Source: Ga0077555 sp033764055
Lineage (GTDB): Bacteria > Pseudomonadota > Alphaproteobacteria > Rhizobiales > Hyphomicrobiaceae
Direction of reading: 5' to 3'
DNA: 64,000 nucleotides
Assembly (NCBI GenBank): GCA_033764055.1
Contig: JANRJI010000127.1
Location: 1 to 64,000, forward strand
The number at the start of each line of letters is the position of its first letter. Within the stretch, counting starts at the first letter, position 1. Below the pieces are notes generated by a model. The model saw nothing but the letters and a program-made list of their open reading frames with translations. It ran no database searches and had not been told where the DNA came from. The position numbers were made by a program, and so were the translations under genes. Below are positions 53,733 to 63,492 of the stretch, in pieces.

Positions 53733-54629
53733 ATGGCCGCCACGTTGACGATCCAGCCCCTCGACCTCCAGGACCCTGCGGATTATAGGAGGTGCCGCGA
53801 GCTGCAGCGCCTCGTCTTCGGCGAGGCCTTCGACCCGGCCATGCTCGAGCACGCTCGCGACTGTCATCCCGCGACGTTCGTGCTCGGCTGCTGGGATGGC
53901 GACCGGCTCGCCGGCTGCAACGGCTTCCTCGCACATCCGGTCCGTCTCGGTGACCGCAGCGCTCTGGCCTACCAGTCGTGCATCTCCGCGACCCACCCCG
54001 AATACCGCGGACGCCGCATCTTCCAGTCGCTCATCGATAGCGCCAGGGCCACCTTGAAGCAGCGCGGCGCGGCCTTCATGTTCGGCTTCCCGAACGAGAA
54101 CTCCGAGCCGATCTTTGTCAAGAAGCTCGGCTTTCGCCGCATCGAGCGACGTATGGCCTTGATGCCGCTGCCCGCAGCAGCGCCCCTCCTCACCGCCTGC
54201 TACGCCAGCGCCCCACTGGACATGTCCGGTGCAGGCGCAGCAACGGTCGTGACCTTCGACGCCCGGGCGACGTCGATCTGGAAATCCCGCTCTCCGGCAG
54301 GACCGATCGAGATCGTGGAGCTCGGTGCAAGCCTATTGCTCGGTCGTGTCACCGACATCCGCATGCTTGGCCGCCCGGCGCGGCTGCTGCTCGTCGGTGG
54401 CTACGAGGCGCGGGACCGAAGGGCGTTCGGCTCGCTCCTCGCAAAGGCACGCCGGCAGACCGGCGCCAGCCTGGCAGGCTGCATGCTGCCTGCCGACGCG
54501 CCTCTCGCTCGGGCCGCCCGCATCCCGCTCAAGGACAACCGCGTTGCACCCTTCATCGTTCATCCGCTCGCCTGGAGCCTGGAAGGACTGACATTCAATG
54601 CGTGGGAGAGCCTGCTGGACATCTACTGA
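53733..54629 (+). CDS. GNAT-family acyltransferase
   Basis: A 298-residue protein with a GNAT-like N-terminal domain. The acyl-CoA pyrophosphate loop lies near ISATHPEYRGRRIFQSLID (split: SATHPEYRG and RRIFQSLID, about residues 86-106), followed by FGFPNENSEPIFVKKLGF. A second GNAT-like or helical half follows. The ATG has a GGAGG site. Placed after two deacetylases and an SGNH hydrolase, it may re-acylate a sugar amine, but the substrate is not shown by sequence. Confidence 0.75.
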   Translation: MAATLTIQPLDLQDPADYRRCRELQRLVFGEAFDPAMLEHARDCHPATFVLGCWDGDRLAGCNGFLAHPVRLGDRSALAYQSCISATHPEYRGRRIFQSLIDSARATLKQRGAAFMFGFPNENSEPIFVKKLGFRRIERRMALMPLPAAAPLLTACYASAPLDMSGAGAATVVTFDARATSIWKSRSPAGPIEIVELGASLLLGRVTDIRMLGRPARLLLVGGYEARDRRAFGSLLAKARRQTGASLAGCMLPADAPLARAARIPLKDNRVAPFIVHPLAWSLEGLTFNAWESLLDIY

Positions 54630-54942
54630 CGGCTCCGGGGCGCGCTGCGGCTCGTTTGCCGCTCATGGGCCGCCAGCACGGCGCCCGCCCGGAGGGTCCC
54701 TCTACGCCGCCCGGACTCTGGTTGATGCAGGCTATCTGTTTTGCAGCCGTGGCGGCTTGTGTCGAGGAGGGCCAGGCCGTAACTAGCCATTAGCCGTGAT
54801 GGGCGATGATCGGACGTCGCCGCGAGTGGCTACCGGTGCGGGCCGCCGTAGCCCCGGTATCCAGCCTGCGCGATGCTTCAGCCGTGATCAGATGGGGTCG
54901 ATCGTGCGTTTATCTCTCGTGAACATTTCGGATCGGCCTGCT

Positions 54943-56676
54943 ATGTCCTTGTCACAAGCTCGCATCGCGACCGCCTTGGTCGCCTCGATACTCGCGTTGA
55001 CCGCACCCCTTGCCGCTGGAGCCCAGATGCGCGCCAGTGACGACGGAGACAGCATTGGCCAAGGCCTGGATGGCTTTCCGAGCGACGGTCCGCTGCTCGC
55101 CGTGGTGTCCCTGTCCCAACAGAAAATCAGCGTCTGGGACCGCAACGGTGTGGTGGCGTCCTCACCTGTCTCGACCGGTCGCAAGGGCTACGAGACGCCC
55201 GAAGGTGTGTTTTCGATCATCGAGCGGAAGGAGGAGCATTTCTCCAATCTCTACGACGATGCGTCGATGCCCTTCATGCAGCGCATCACATGGTCGGGAG
55301 TGGCGCTCCATGCCGGCGTCGTCCCAGGGTACCGCGCCTCGCACGGCTGCATCCGCCTGCCCGAGGACTTCGCCGAGCGCCTATTTCGCACGTCAAGGAT
55401 CGCCACGCGCGTCGTGATCGTGCCCCATGCCGGTCAGCCGGCTCCGATCTCGCATCCGGCACTGTTCCAGCCGAGTGGCGAGGCGCGAGCACAGAGCGGA
55501 CCGCCCCACTCTTCGGCCCTGCGCCCGGCACCGGGCTTCAGGAGCGGGCCGGATGGTACGGAAGCCCCCATGATGCTGGGCGCACGGCATCTGCCTCGCC
55601 CGGCGGAGGTGGATGGCAGCCTGGCATCTCCCGAGGCAGGACAGGTCATCCCCAGGGCCACTCCGCTGCCCACACTCCCGGACCTCAAGTCTGAGCAGGC
55701 GGCCGTCGCCAAGCGCCTTGCCGTTGCGACGAAAGAGCTGGATCAGATCAAATCGGGCGTGCGCCCGCGCCTGATCGAGCAGGGCAAGGCCGAAAAGGCC
55801 CTGCGTCAGGCGATCGCGCTGACCCGTCGGAGCGAAGGACGAGCCGCCGCCGCAGGGATGGCGGTCTCGACAGCCCGGGGAGAGCGGGCTGTGGCCAGCG
55901 CGCAGACCTCGCACCTGGAGGCGTTGATGGCCCTGGCCGAGGCGCGGGGGCGCGAGAGCGCGGCGCGCGATCTGGCGGCGGCGACGGCTGTGGCAGTTGC
56001 GGTCGCGCAGGACGCAGTGAAGGCCGCAGATGCCAAGCGCCAGGAGCTCGCCAATCTGAGCCGCGCGCTTTGGCGCCGGATGCAACCGGTCACCGTGCTG
56101 GTGTCGCGGCAGACGGGACGCGTTTATGTTCGTCAGGCCTTCAACCCTGTCGTCGATCTCCCAGTGGCGATCACGGATCCCGGCCGAGCCATCGGCACCC
56201 ACGTCTTTACCGCTCTTGAGGGCAAGCTCCGGTCCAAGAGCCTGGATTGGGTTGGCCTGACCATCGAGACACCGGGTGGGGGCATTCCTGCAGGGGCCGA
56301 GCCGGAGACACCCCCCGGCAAGCGCAAGAAAGCCGAGAAAGTGCCGCCGAGTCCCACCGGCGACCCCCTTCTCAGCGCGCGCGCCGCCTTGGAGCGGATT
56401 GCCCTGCCACCCGAGGCGCTCGCCAGAATCTTGCCGTCCCTGCAGCCGGGATCGACCGTGATCGTCTCGGACCGCGGCCCGTCGATCGAGACAGGTCCAG
56501 GCACGGACATCGTGATCCAGACCAGGGGTGAAGAGCAGGCGGCCGCCAATATCGCCAAGTTCGTCGCCAAGAAGAAGGCCGAGGAGGGCATCATCGCCGC
56601 GAGCTACAAGCCCGAGCCGCGACGCAGCGAGCGGGGCCGGGAGGGTCGCCGGAGCGGTGACTGGCAGCGCTGGTAG
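54943..56676 (+). CDS. L,D-transpeptidase (YkuD) with long coiled-coil C-terminal region
   Basis: A protein of about 577 residues with an export signal (about 1-28, ending AAGAQ) and a YkuD domain at about 50-155. HAG at 123-125 and SHGC with catalytic Cys136 (133-136) form the active site, which cross-links or anchors proteins to peptidoglycan. A proline-rich linker follows, then an Ala/Glu/Arg-rich coiled coil (about 235-370) and a second beta-rich region. The coiled coil may bind the cell wall or partner proteins. Start choice is uncertain; ATG at 54892 or 54796 would add a poor leader. Confidence 0.8.
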   Translation: MSLSQARIATALVASILALTAPLAAGAQMRASDDGDSIGQGLDGFPSDGPLLAVVSLSQQKISVWDRNGVVASSPVSTGRKGYETPEGVFSIIERKEEHFSNLYDDASMPFMQRITWSGVALHAGVVPGYRASHGCIRLPEDFAERLFRTSRIATRVVIVPHAGQPAPISHPALFQPSGEARAQSGPPHSSALRPAPGFRSGPDGTEAPMMLGARHLPRPAEVDGSLASPEAGQVIPRATPLPTLPDLKSEQAAVAKRLAVATKELDQIKSGVRPRLIEQGKAEKALRQAIALTRRSEGRAAAAGMAVSTARGERAVASAQTSHLEALMALAEARGRESAARDLAAATAVAVAVAQDAVKAADAKRQELANLSRALWRRMQPVTVLVSRQTGRVYVRQAFNPVVDLPVAITDPGRAIGTHVFTALEGKLRSKSLDWVGLTIETPGGGIPAGAEPETPPGKRKKAEKVPPSPTGDPLLSARAALERIALPPEALARILPSLQPGSTVIVSDRGPSIETGPGTDIVIQTRGEEQAAANIAKFVAKKKAEEGIIAASYKPEPRRSERGREGRRSGDWQRW

Positions 56677-57057
56677 GCTGTTGTCGGCGCCAGGGTCAAA
56701 CCCTGTCCGCGTCAGTTGGCTTCACAGGGCGTGCACGGCCAGGTTCTGAAGCACTACCGGCAATCACGCGATGGAGGCATCGAGGTGCCGGCGGCCCCGC
56801 CCCCCGACTTCACCGGGAACGCAGTCGCCGATGGCGACTACGATGAGCTCGAGACCGGCATGCTGGTCTTGATAGCCCGCGGACGTCCGAAGTTCCGATG
56901 GGAACCCAGGCGGGCTCGGTGAACGGTTTGCCAAGCGCAAGAGCGCAGAGTGAGCGGCGGGCAAGAGCGCATCCATCCTACGGCGTCGGAGGCAAAGGCT
57001 TAATTCACCGGGGCATGGGAGATTTCGCGACGGACGGTTCTATGCCGAGGCCCCTCC
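56677..57057. other. Gap after the L,D-transpeptidase gene
   Basis: About 380 nt. A 68-codon frame (56716-56922) on the plus strand has no clear ribosome site or known similarity and is probably noise. I see no promoter motif, hairpin or RNA gene that I can support. Confidence 0.4.
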
Positions 57058-57604
57058 ATGACGCGTCGATGTATGGCTCGTTGCTTCATATTCGTTGCTC
57101 TCGCCGGTGTCCTCGGCGGATGCGAGCCTGCCGGCAGCTCGTCATCTGCTCCACCCTTGGACGACTTCCCGCCTTTGGCAGCCCTCAACGCATCGACCAA
57201 TCTGACCGTTGCCGAGCGCGACAGCAGCGTCGCGCCATACACTCTGCTTGCGCAAGAAGGCCGCCCTTCACAACGCCCGGATCGTCGGCAACCTCGAGCG
57301 GGGCAAGGTGCAGCGGCTCGCGCAGCGGCTGGAGCAGGCCTATCCGAGGTTCTGCAACTGCTTCGTGGATCGGCTCGAGGACAGGACGTCGCTCATTCAA
57401 TTCAAGATGCTCATGGCGTTCGTCGAGCACGTCAATAGCGTCGACGACAAGCGCCCCGTGACCGCCATCGACGCCATGAGGAAGCCTGCCCTGAAGGCCG
57501 GCATGACGGCCGCCGATTTTCAGCAGAACCGCAACGAGGCGACGTCGATCGCGGGCCGGACCCTGCAGGAGTGCACCGACCATCTCCAGGTGCATCTCGA
57601 CTGA
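57058..57604 (+). pseudogene. Putative lipoprotein gene interrupted by a frameshift
   Basis: The first frame encodes a lipoprotein-like start: FIFVALAGVLGGC gives a lipobox at about residue 22, then a Ser/Pro-rich spacer, to about 57250. The protein-like sequence then switches frame to KKAALHNARIVGNLERGK and continues to 57604 (AQRLEQAYPRFCNCFVDRL and later FVEHVNSVDD). The second frame has only a TTG start inside the first, and the first frame after 57250 becomes Arg/Ala/Gly-rich nonsense. A one-base insertion or equivalent near 57240-57262 explains both. A sequence error is as likely as a mutation. No family is recognised. Confidence 0.5.
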
Positions 57605-57613
57605 CCGGGAAGC

Positions 57614-58927
57614 CTATTGGCGGGTGCGCTTGCGCCTGAGGCCCTCCCAGTAGGCGAGCCGCTTCCTGATCTCGCGCTCGAAGCCACGCTCCGGCGGATC
57701 GTAGAACGTCTGCCGGCCCATCTCCTCCGGGAAGTAGTCCTGCCCCGAGAAGCCCTCCTCGGTGTCGTGATCGTAGGCATAGCCGGCGCCGTAGCCCTGC
57801 TCGCGCATGAGGCGCGTCGGCGCATTGAGGATGTGCTTCGGCGGCGCCAGGCTACCGTGCGCCTTGGCTGCCTGCATGGCCGTGCCATAGGCGACATAGG
57901 CCGCGTTCGATTTCGGCGCCGTCGCCATGTAGACGACGGCTTGCGCCAGTGCCAGCTCGCCCTCGGGCGACCCCAGAAAATCGACGACGTCCTTCGCCGC
58001 CAGCGCCTGCGTCACGGCCTGTGGGTCCGCAAGGCCGATATCCTCGATCGCCATCCGCACGATGCGCCGCGCGATGAACAGCCGATCCTCGCCGCCATCG
58101 AGCATCCGACAGAGCCAGTAGAGCGCCGCGTCGGGGTCCGAGCCGCGCACCGACTTGTGCAGCGCCGAGATCAGATTGTAGTGCCCCTCGCGGCTCTTGT
58201 CGTAGAGCGGGGCGCGCCGTTGCACCAGACCGGCGAGCGCATCCCGCCCCATCGGCGCAGCGTCCTTGCCCACCGCCGAGAACACCTCCTCGGCAAGATT
58301 GAGAACCGTTCGCCCGTCTCCATCAGCCATGGCAAGGAGCGCCTCGCGGGCGTCGGCGTCGAGCGGCAGGGGGCGGCCTTCGGCGGCCTCCGCCCGCCCG
58401 AGCAGCTGGCCGAGCGCCGGCTCGTCGAGCCGGCGCAGCACCAGCACCGTCGCCCGTGACAGCAGCGCCGCGTTGAGCTCGAACGACGGGTTCTCGGTGG
58501 TCGCGCCGACCAGCGTGATGGTCCCGTCCTCCATCACGGGGAGGAAGCTGTCCTGCTGCGAGCGATTGAACCGGTGGATCTCGTCGATGAAAAGCAGCGT
58601 GCCGCGGCCCGTCTCGCGCCGCGCACGCGCCCGCTCGAAGGCCTTCTTCAGGTCCTGTACGCCAGAGAAGATGGCCGACAACTGCTCGAGCTCGAGCCCG
58701 ACCTCGCGAGCGAGCAGGCGTGCGACGGTGGTCTTGCCGGTGCCCGGCGGCCCCCACAGCACGAGGCTCGGCAGGCGTCCCGATTTGAGCAGCCGAGTCA
58801 GCGTGCCGTCCGGTCCGACCAGATGGTCCTGGCCGACGACGTCGCCGAGCTTGACGGGCCGCAACCGGTCGGCCAGCGGACGCCGCCCCCCCTGCTCCAA
58901 CCCGGCCGCCTCGAAGAGGTTTGTCAT
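57614..58927 (-). CDS. rarA: Replication-associated recombination protein RarA (MgsA)
   Basis: A 437-residue AAA+ ATPase related to clamp loaders and RuvB, acting at stalled replication forks. Walker A is GPPGTGKTT (59-67) and Walker B IDEIHRFN (114-121), with NRSQQDSFLP. The C-terminal half contains the conserved EGHYNLISALHKSVRGSDPDAALYW segment (split; about 245-269) and LMREQGYGAGYAYDHD. It starts with a Leu/Phe-rich tip (MTNLFEAAG) typical of the family. Confidence 0.96.
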   Translation of the reverse strand: MTNLFEAAGLEQGGRRPLADRLRPVKLGDVVGQDHLVGPDGTLTRLLKSGRLPSLVLWGPPGTGKTTVARLLAREVGLELEQLSAIFSGVQDLKKAFERARARRETGRGTLLFIDEIHRFNRSQQDSFLPVMEDGTITLVGATTENPSFELNAALLSRATVLVLRRLDEPALGQLLGRAEAAEGRPLPLDADAREALLAMADGDGRTVLNLAEEVFSAVGKDAAPMGRDALAGLVQRRAPLYDKSREGHYNLISALHKSVRGSDPDAALYWLCRMLDGGEDRLFIARRIVRMAIEDIGLADPQAVTQALAAKDVVDFLGSPEGELALAQAVVYMATAPKSNAAYVAYGTAMQAAKAHGSLAPPKHILNAPTRLMREQGYGAGYAYDHDTEEGFSGQDYFPEEMGRQTFYDPPERGFEREIRKRLAYWEGLRRKRTRQ

Positions 58928-59237
58928 GGGGGAAGTGTAGGCGGAGATGGCTGGGCGAGCCAGTGGAGGGAAGGGGGCAGCGGGGCAGGGGCGTCATGTC
59001 GGCAATGGGCGGTTCCCGTGAAGCGGCAGGGTGTCGTGTACCGGCCCGGTGAGTCTCCTCGCCGTCGACCGTTTTCGTCGTGGGCCCGGCGCCGGCAAAC
59101 CCCTACTGGCAGTCGTCGGTGGGTTCGATTGACGGGCGTCGCAGGCGTAAGATAGAGCAACGACATGGCAGGAGCCCAGTCGGCGCAATGAAGCTTGCGC
59201 TGCTCGAGCGGGCCGGAGGAGACGAGTGGGAGCTCGA
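58928..59237. other. Divergent region between rarA and the 860-residue orphan
   Basis: About 310 nt. The rarA side starts immediately, and a promoter for it should lie here, but I see no clear -35/-10 pair. There are GC-rich tracts without a convincing palindrome. Small frames present overlap each other and have no ribosome site. Confidence 0.4.
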
Positions 59238-61820
59238 ATGGCGCCAACGCCGAAGCGAGACATCTCCATGACCATGGCCGGGCCCGGTCTTTTCGACCTC
59301 GCAGTAGGCGGCTCGGCCGTCGCACTGGCCACATTGCAGGTGCCTGCCGGCGGAGAGCCGCAAAAGGAAGCGGCCGAGCGGGTCGTCGCCGCGCTGCAGG
59401 CAGCGGCATCGCGGCCGCTCGAGATGCGGCGCGTCATGATGGGCGCCCGTACCGCGGGACTGCAGGCACTGATCCTGACCGTGAAGTCCTTCCGCGGCTG
59501 CCTCCTGCTCGGCGAGGTGGCGGCGCCGGGCATCGACGTCGACTGGCTGTATGCCGCGGAGCGATCGCTCGAGGCTGCTGTCAGGGGGGATGCGTTGACC
59601 GCGACACAGCTCGGAGGAACGGTCCCCCGCTGGCCGGAGCTGTCGCCTACGACGATCGGCGATGTCGCAGCGATCGGCGATGCCGCCCTCTGGCGCCGGC
59701 GGGCCGAGGCCGTCGCGGAGGGCGACCTGCAACTCGCCCTGGCGCCCGAGAGCCTGCCACGGGCCCTGATCGCCCATCTGCTCGCCGGCTCCCGGGGAGG
59801 CTGCCCCGGCTGGCTCGACGCATTCGGGCTCTATCTCGCATGGCAAATGCGATCCAGACCCGAGCTGGCATGCGCCTGCTTCGGATGCACCAAGGAGGAG
59901 CTCGAGCAGCCTCGCTCGGAGGGGGCGAAGACGTTCGACGCCATCGCGTACGGGGCGCAGGCGGTTGCCCGCGCATTCGAGCGCTGCTTGCCGAAAGACG
60001 ATGTTCTCCCGGCGAGCAGCGGCCGTGTCATTGCTCGCATATCCGGGGGTGACCGGGCGGCGGCCAGCCTGTCCGAGGCTGTACGGGTAGTGAGCAGCTC
60101 GATGCACGTGCCAGCGGCGCCGATGCACCGACACGTGATGTGGCTCGGGTCCCGTCAGTTGCCGCCTGTCATGCTCGGTCGGCTGTTGATCGAGGAAGCC
60201 GCGCTCCTGCGAGATCTAATGGAATGGCTGCGCGACGCGAGCCATCCTGCGCTGGCAGAGGCTGCCCGGCTGATCGTCGATGGCAGGATCGAGGCGGCAA
60301 TCGGTGGCGTCCTGCGCCTCCCTGCGCCGCGCGGGGATGCCGACCACGCGTTGCGTTGCGCCGACCTGCAGCATGTCGGTGGCAACTATCTCGACTCGGT
60401 CGATGGCTATGGGCGTGCGTTCGAGGCCGCATTGCCGGATGCCAAGGCAACGCGCATCGGATTGCAGCTGCGGATGGCTCGAGCCCTCTGTCTCCAGGTT
60501 CTGGCGACGGCCGAGGCCAAACACCATCGTCTAGCCGTCAGCTGCGCGGAGCGCGCGCTCGCCGATGCGAAAGCGGAAGGCGGAGCCGTCTCGGCGTGCC
60601 GGGCCGCGGTGTTGCTCGGGAGGTTGGCCGTGCTGGCCCCCGACCCGGACGCATCGCGAGCGCGGATGAAGGCCGTTGAGGCATTGGCCGCCGCCGTCGC
60701 CAATGCCGAGGGAGCCCATCCCGGCGCAGAGCGTATCGAGGCTCTCGCCGTCGAGGTGGAGCTTCTGGCGTCGTTGTCCGGGGGCGAGGTCAAGGACCGG
60801 GAGCGGCGGCTCGAGGCCGCCGAGGGGGTCGCGCGCCGCTGGTGCGAGCGGGACGTGACAGACGCGCTGCCCGCGACCGTGTGTGGCTTGCCGCATGCCA
60901 TCCTGGGTCTCGTCCTGCTGGCGCGCGCCACCGATGGCGATACCCGTCAGCGCGCGCAGGAGGCGACTGTGGCGCTCGAGATTGCGGCCGGATCGACTGC
61001 GGCGCGGATGGATTTGCTGCTCGCCGGCAGCATCGCATCGCACCTCGGCGCTGCGCACCTGCAACTCGCCGGTTTGAAAGACAAGGCTCGTGCTCGCGAG
61101 GAGGCTGCGGCCATCGCTCTGACACGCGCGATGCATGCCGCCCCTTCGATGGCGGAGGTTGCCCGGTCTGCGACGGCGCTCCAGGAAGCGTTGTCGATGC
61201 TGGCGCAGGGGCCCTCCGCCGAGCGAAGGCTGCGGCAGGCGCTCGCCGCCTTCGAGGTCGCCGAGAGCGCCATTGCGCCTGGCAAATCCAGTGAAACGCG
61301 GGCTACTGCCTATGTATTGCGTTCGACGCTGTGCCTGAAGCTCGGGGTGGAGACGGGCGACCCCGGAGACTTCGAGGATTCAGTCGCATCCGCCGAATTG
61401 GGTATCGCCATGTTGCGCGCGCTCGATCCAAAACAGGCAAGCACCTCCGCCAGGGCACGTCTCATCGCTGCGCTGAAGGCCAAGGCGATGGCTCAGCTCG
61501 AGAGAGGACGCATGGCGAGGGATCTTGCCGTCCTCGAGCAGTGCGATGGTGCGTTCCAGGAGCTTCTCGCACAGGCGGAGACAGCCCGCCTGCCTCCACG
61601 GGAGCGTTGCGCGCTGCTGGCGAGCCGGGGACAGGCGCTCGATTTCATAGTTGAGCGTGAGCCGATCGAGATGGTCGCGCAAGAGGCGCGGGAGAGGGCG
61701 ATGAGCGTCTACGAGCAGATTGTCCGGATCGCCAAGGCAAGCAATCTCGACGAGCCCCGCCGGTCTGCCGAGGATGCCATGGTGCGGCTGGCAGCGACAC
61801 GAGACGTCCCGATGGCCTAG
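59238..61820 (+). CDS. Large Ala-rich helical protein of unknown function
   Basis: A protein of about 860 residues with no signal peptide and no membrane helix. Residues 1-280 form a mixed alpha/beta region; the rest is strongly alpha-helical with repeated Ala/Leu/Arg patterns resembling TPR or SEL1-type solenoids (for example LARAYERAFEA-like and LAVSCAERALADAKAEGG). Low-spaced helical pairs suggest scaffolding. The ATG at 59238 has GGGAG 5 nt upstream; a GTG four codons earlier is less likely. The downstream acyl-AMP ligase gene is convergent. I recognise no family. Confidence 0.75.
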   Translation: MAPTPKRDISMTMAGPGLFDLAVGGSAVALATLQVPAGGEPQKEAAERVVAALQAAASRPLEMRRVMMGARTAGLQALILTVKSFRGCLLLGEVAAPGIDVDWLYAAERSLEAAVRGDALTATQLGGTVPRWPELSPTTIGDVAAIGDAALWRRRAEAVAEGDLQLALAPESLPRALIAHLLAGSRGGCPGWLDAFGLYLAWQMRSRPELACACFGCTKEELEQPRSEGAKTFDAIAYGAQAVARAFERCLPKDDVLPASSGRVIARISGGDRAAASLSEAVRVVSSSMHVPAAPMHRHVMWLGSRQLPPVMLGRLLIEEAALLRDLMEWLRDASHPALAEAARLIVDGRIEAAIGGVLRLPAPRGDADHALRCADLQHVGGNYLDSVDGYGRAFEAALPDAKATRIGLQLRMARALCLQVLATAEAKHHRLAVSCAERALADAKAEGGAVSACRAAVLLGRLAVLAPDPDASRARMKAVEALAAAVANAEGAHPGAERIEALAVEVELLASLSGGEVKDRERRLEAAEGVARRWCERDVTDALPATVCGLPHAILGLVLLARATDGDTRQRAQEATVALEIAAGSTAARMDLLLAGSIASHLGAAHLQLAGLKDKARAREEAAAIALTRAMHAAPSMAEVARSATALQEALSMLAQGPSAERRLRQALAAFEVAESAIAPGKSSETRATAYVLRSTLCLKLGVETGDPGDFEDSVASAELGIAMLRALDPKQASTSARARLIAALKAKAMAQLERGRMARDLAVLEQCDGAFQELLAQAETARLPPRERCALLASRGQALDFIVEREPIEMVAQEARERAMSVYEQIVRIAKASNLDEPRRSAEDAMVRLAATRDVPMA

Positions 61821-61837
61821 GTCACTGACGCCTTCGA

Positions 61838-63484
61838 TCAGCTCCTCGACCTGAGTTGCTCGAGGTATTTGCGCTGGTTGTCGCTCCGGCTGATCTTGCC
61901 GCTGGTCGTCTTCACCAGCCAGCCGGGCTCGACGATGAGAACCCTCGACGGATAAATGCCGCAGGCGGCGTTCACGCGCTCGCGGATGTCGGCGCTGACG
62001 GCTTTCGCCTCGGTCGGCTGTGCCGTGTGGTCAGCCTCGGCAACGACGACCAGCTCCTCCGAGCCGACGGCAGGGTTGAATACGCCAAAGACCACGGCGC
62101 GACCGGGCTTGACGCCGGGAGCCGCGCCGATCTCGCTTTCGATCTCATGAGCGACGATATTCTTGCCGTGAACGACGACGACGTCCTTGATGCGGCCGAC
62201 GATGTAGAGCTCGCCGTCCGTGACGGCGCCGATGTCGCCGGTCAGATACCAGTCGTCCGCAAATGCCTTCTGCGTGTCCTCAGGTAACCTGTAATAGCCC
62301 GAGAAGAGATATGGCGCCCGGACCGCGACCTGTCCCGCGAGGCCGTCGGCCAGTGGACGATTGTCCGCATCGAGTATGCGAATTTCCATCCCGGAGATGG
62401 GCACACCGACGGAGACCGTGTGCGGAATGGCGAACGCGCCGGCCTGGTCGAATTTGTTCGCCGCAGACCCCACACGCTGGCCACACCGGGTCTGGGTGAC
62501 GGCAAAGACGGTCTCGGCCATCGCATAGCACGTCTGCAGCATCTCGGGGGTGACACCGTGCCGGGCGAACGCCGCTGCAAAACGATCGAAAGTCACCTTC
62601 TTGCAGGGCTCGGAGCAATTGATGAATGCCTTCATGCTCCGCAGATCGCATGAGCGGTCAGGGTCGTCCGTGCGGACCAGGTGCTCGAACGCGAAATTGG
62701 GCATCCAGGTGAACTGGCATTTGTGGTCCTCGATCATCGCGAAGAGGTCGTGGGGCTGCATGACCCACTCGAAAGGATCGGACGCCACGATCGTAGCCCC
62801 CAGGATTGCGGGCATCAGAAAGGACGTCAGCAGCCCCATGTCGTGATAGAGCGGGAGCCAGGAGGCCACACGGTCTCGCTCGGAAAATCCGATGGCGCTT
62901 GCATAGGCCGCCGTTTGCGCGAGCACGGCCTCGTGAGACAGCGCGACGCCCTTCTTGAGCCCGGTCGTGCCGGAGCTGTGCTGCAACAGTGCGAGACTGC
63001 CTGGGCACAGGTCCGCCACGGTGAGATCGGCCGGGTGATCGCGATGCTCGTGGCTCTCGATGATGGGAACCGATGGCCGGCCCGCTGACTCCGGTAGGAC
63101 CCAGCGCTGGATGTGACCCTTCCCGGCGGGCGAGGTGACGATCGCCTTGACACCTGTCCGCTCGAACAGCTTCTTGTGGGCTGGCCAGAACAGCTGGGGA
63201 TCCTGCTTCTTCGTGCTGAGCGGCATCACCGACGGAATGGCACCGCACAGCGTCGCCCCGATGAACGACGTCATGACGTCGATCGAGTGGTCGAGCATGA
63301 TGACGACAACATCGTCGCGGTCGACTCCGTGGGATCTCAGCAGGCTCTGGTAGCGGCCCGCGGCCGTCGCCGCATCGGAGTAGGTGTGCACCTGCTCGGC
63401 ACTCTCCGAGCGGAAAATGCAGAAGATGCGCCGCGGTTCATTGCGGGCAATGTTGAGGAAATTGTCGAAGATATGCGAGGACAT
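61838..63484 (-). CDS. Fatty acyl-AMP ligase-like adenylate-forming enzyme
   Basis: A 548-residue ligase. The P-loop is LLQHSSGTTGLKKGV (166-180); SWLPLYHDMGLLTSFLMP is the FAAL hallmark, and the C-terminal KTTSGKISRSDNQRKYL is also typical. FAALs activate fatty acids as AMP esters for transfer to a carrier protein rather than to CoA. The ATG at 63482-63484 fits the usual start. It lies 8 nt downstream of the TPR gene and is likely co-transcribed with it. A carrier protein or synthase would lie to the right of the window. Confidence 0.85.
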   Translation of the reverse strand: MSSHIFDNFLNIARNEPRRIFCIFRSESAEQVHTYSDAATAAGRYQSLLRSHGVDRDDVVVIMLDHSIDVMTSFIGATLCGAIPSVMPLSTKKQDPQLFWPAHKKLFERTGVKAIVTSPAGKGHIQRWVLPESAGRPSVPIIESHEHRDHPADLTVADLCPGSLALLQHSSGTTGLKKGVALSHEAVLAQTAAYASAIGFSERDRVASWLPLYHDMGLLTSFLMPAILGATIVASDPFEWVMQPHDLFAMIEDHKCQFTWMPNFAFEHLVRTDDPDRSCDLRSMKAFINCSEPCKKVTFDRFAAAFARHGVTPEMLQTCYAMAETVFAVTQTRCGQRVGSAANKFDQAGAFAIPHTVSVGVPISGMEIRILDADNRPLADGLAGQVAVRAPYLFSGYYRLPEDTQKAFADDWYLTGDIGAVTDGELYIVGRIKDVVVVHGKNIVAHEIESEIGAAPGVKPGRAVVFGVFNPAVGSEELVVVAEADHTAQPTEAKAVSADIRERVNAACGIYPSRVLIVEPGWLVKTTSGKISRSDNQRKYLEQLRSRS

Positions 63485-63492
63485 GGTTTCGC

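Noticed and set aside
56716..56922. A 68-codon frame after the L,D-transpeptidase gene
   Set aside because: No ribosome site, no recognisable domain, and codon use like shadow frames nearby.
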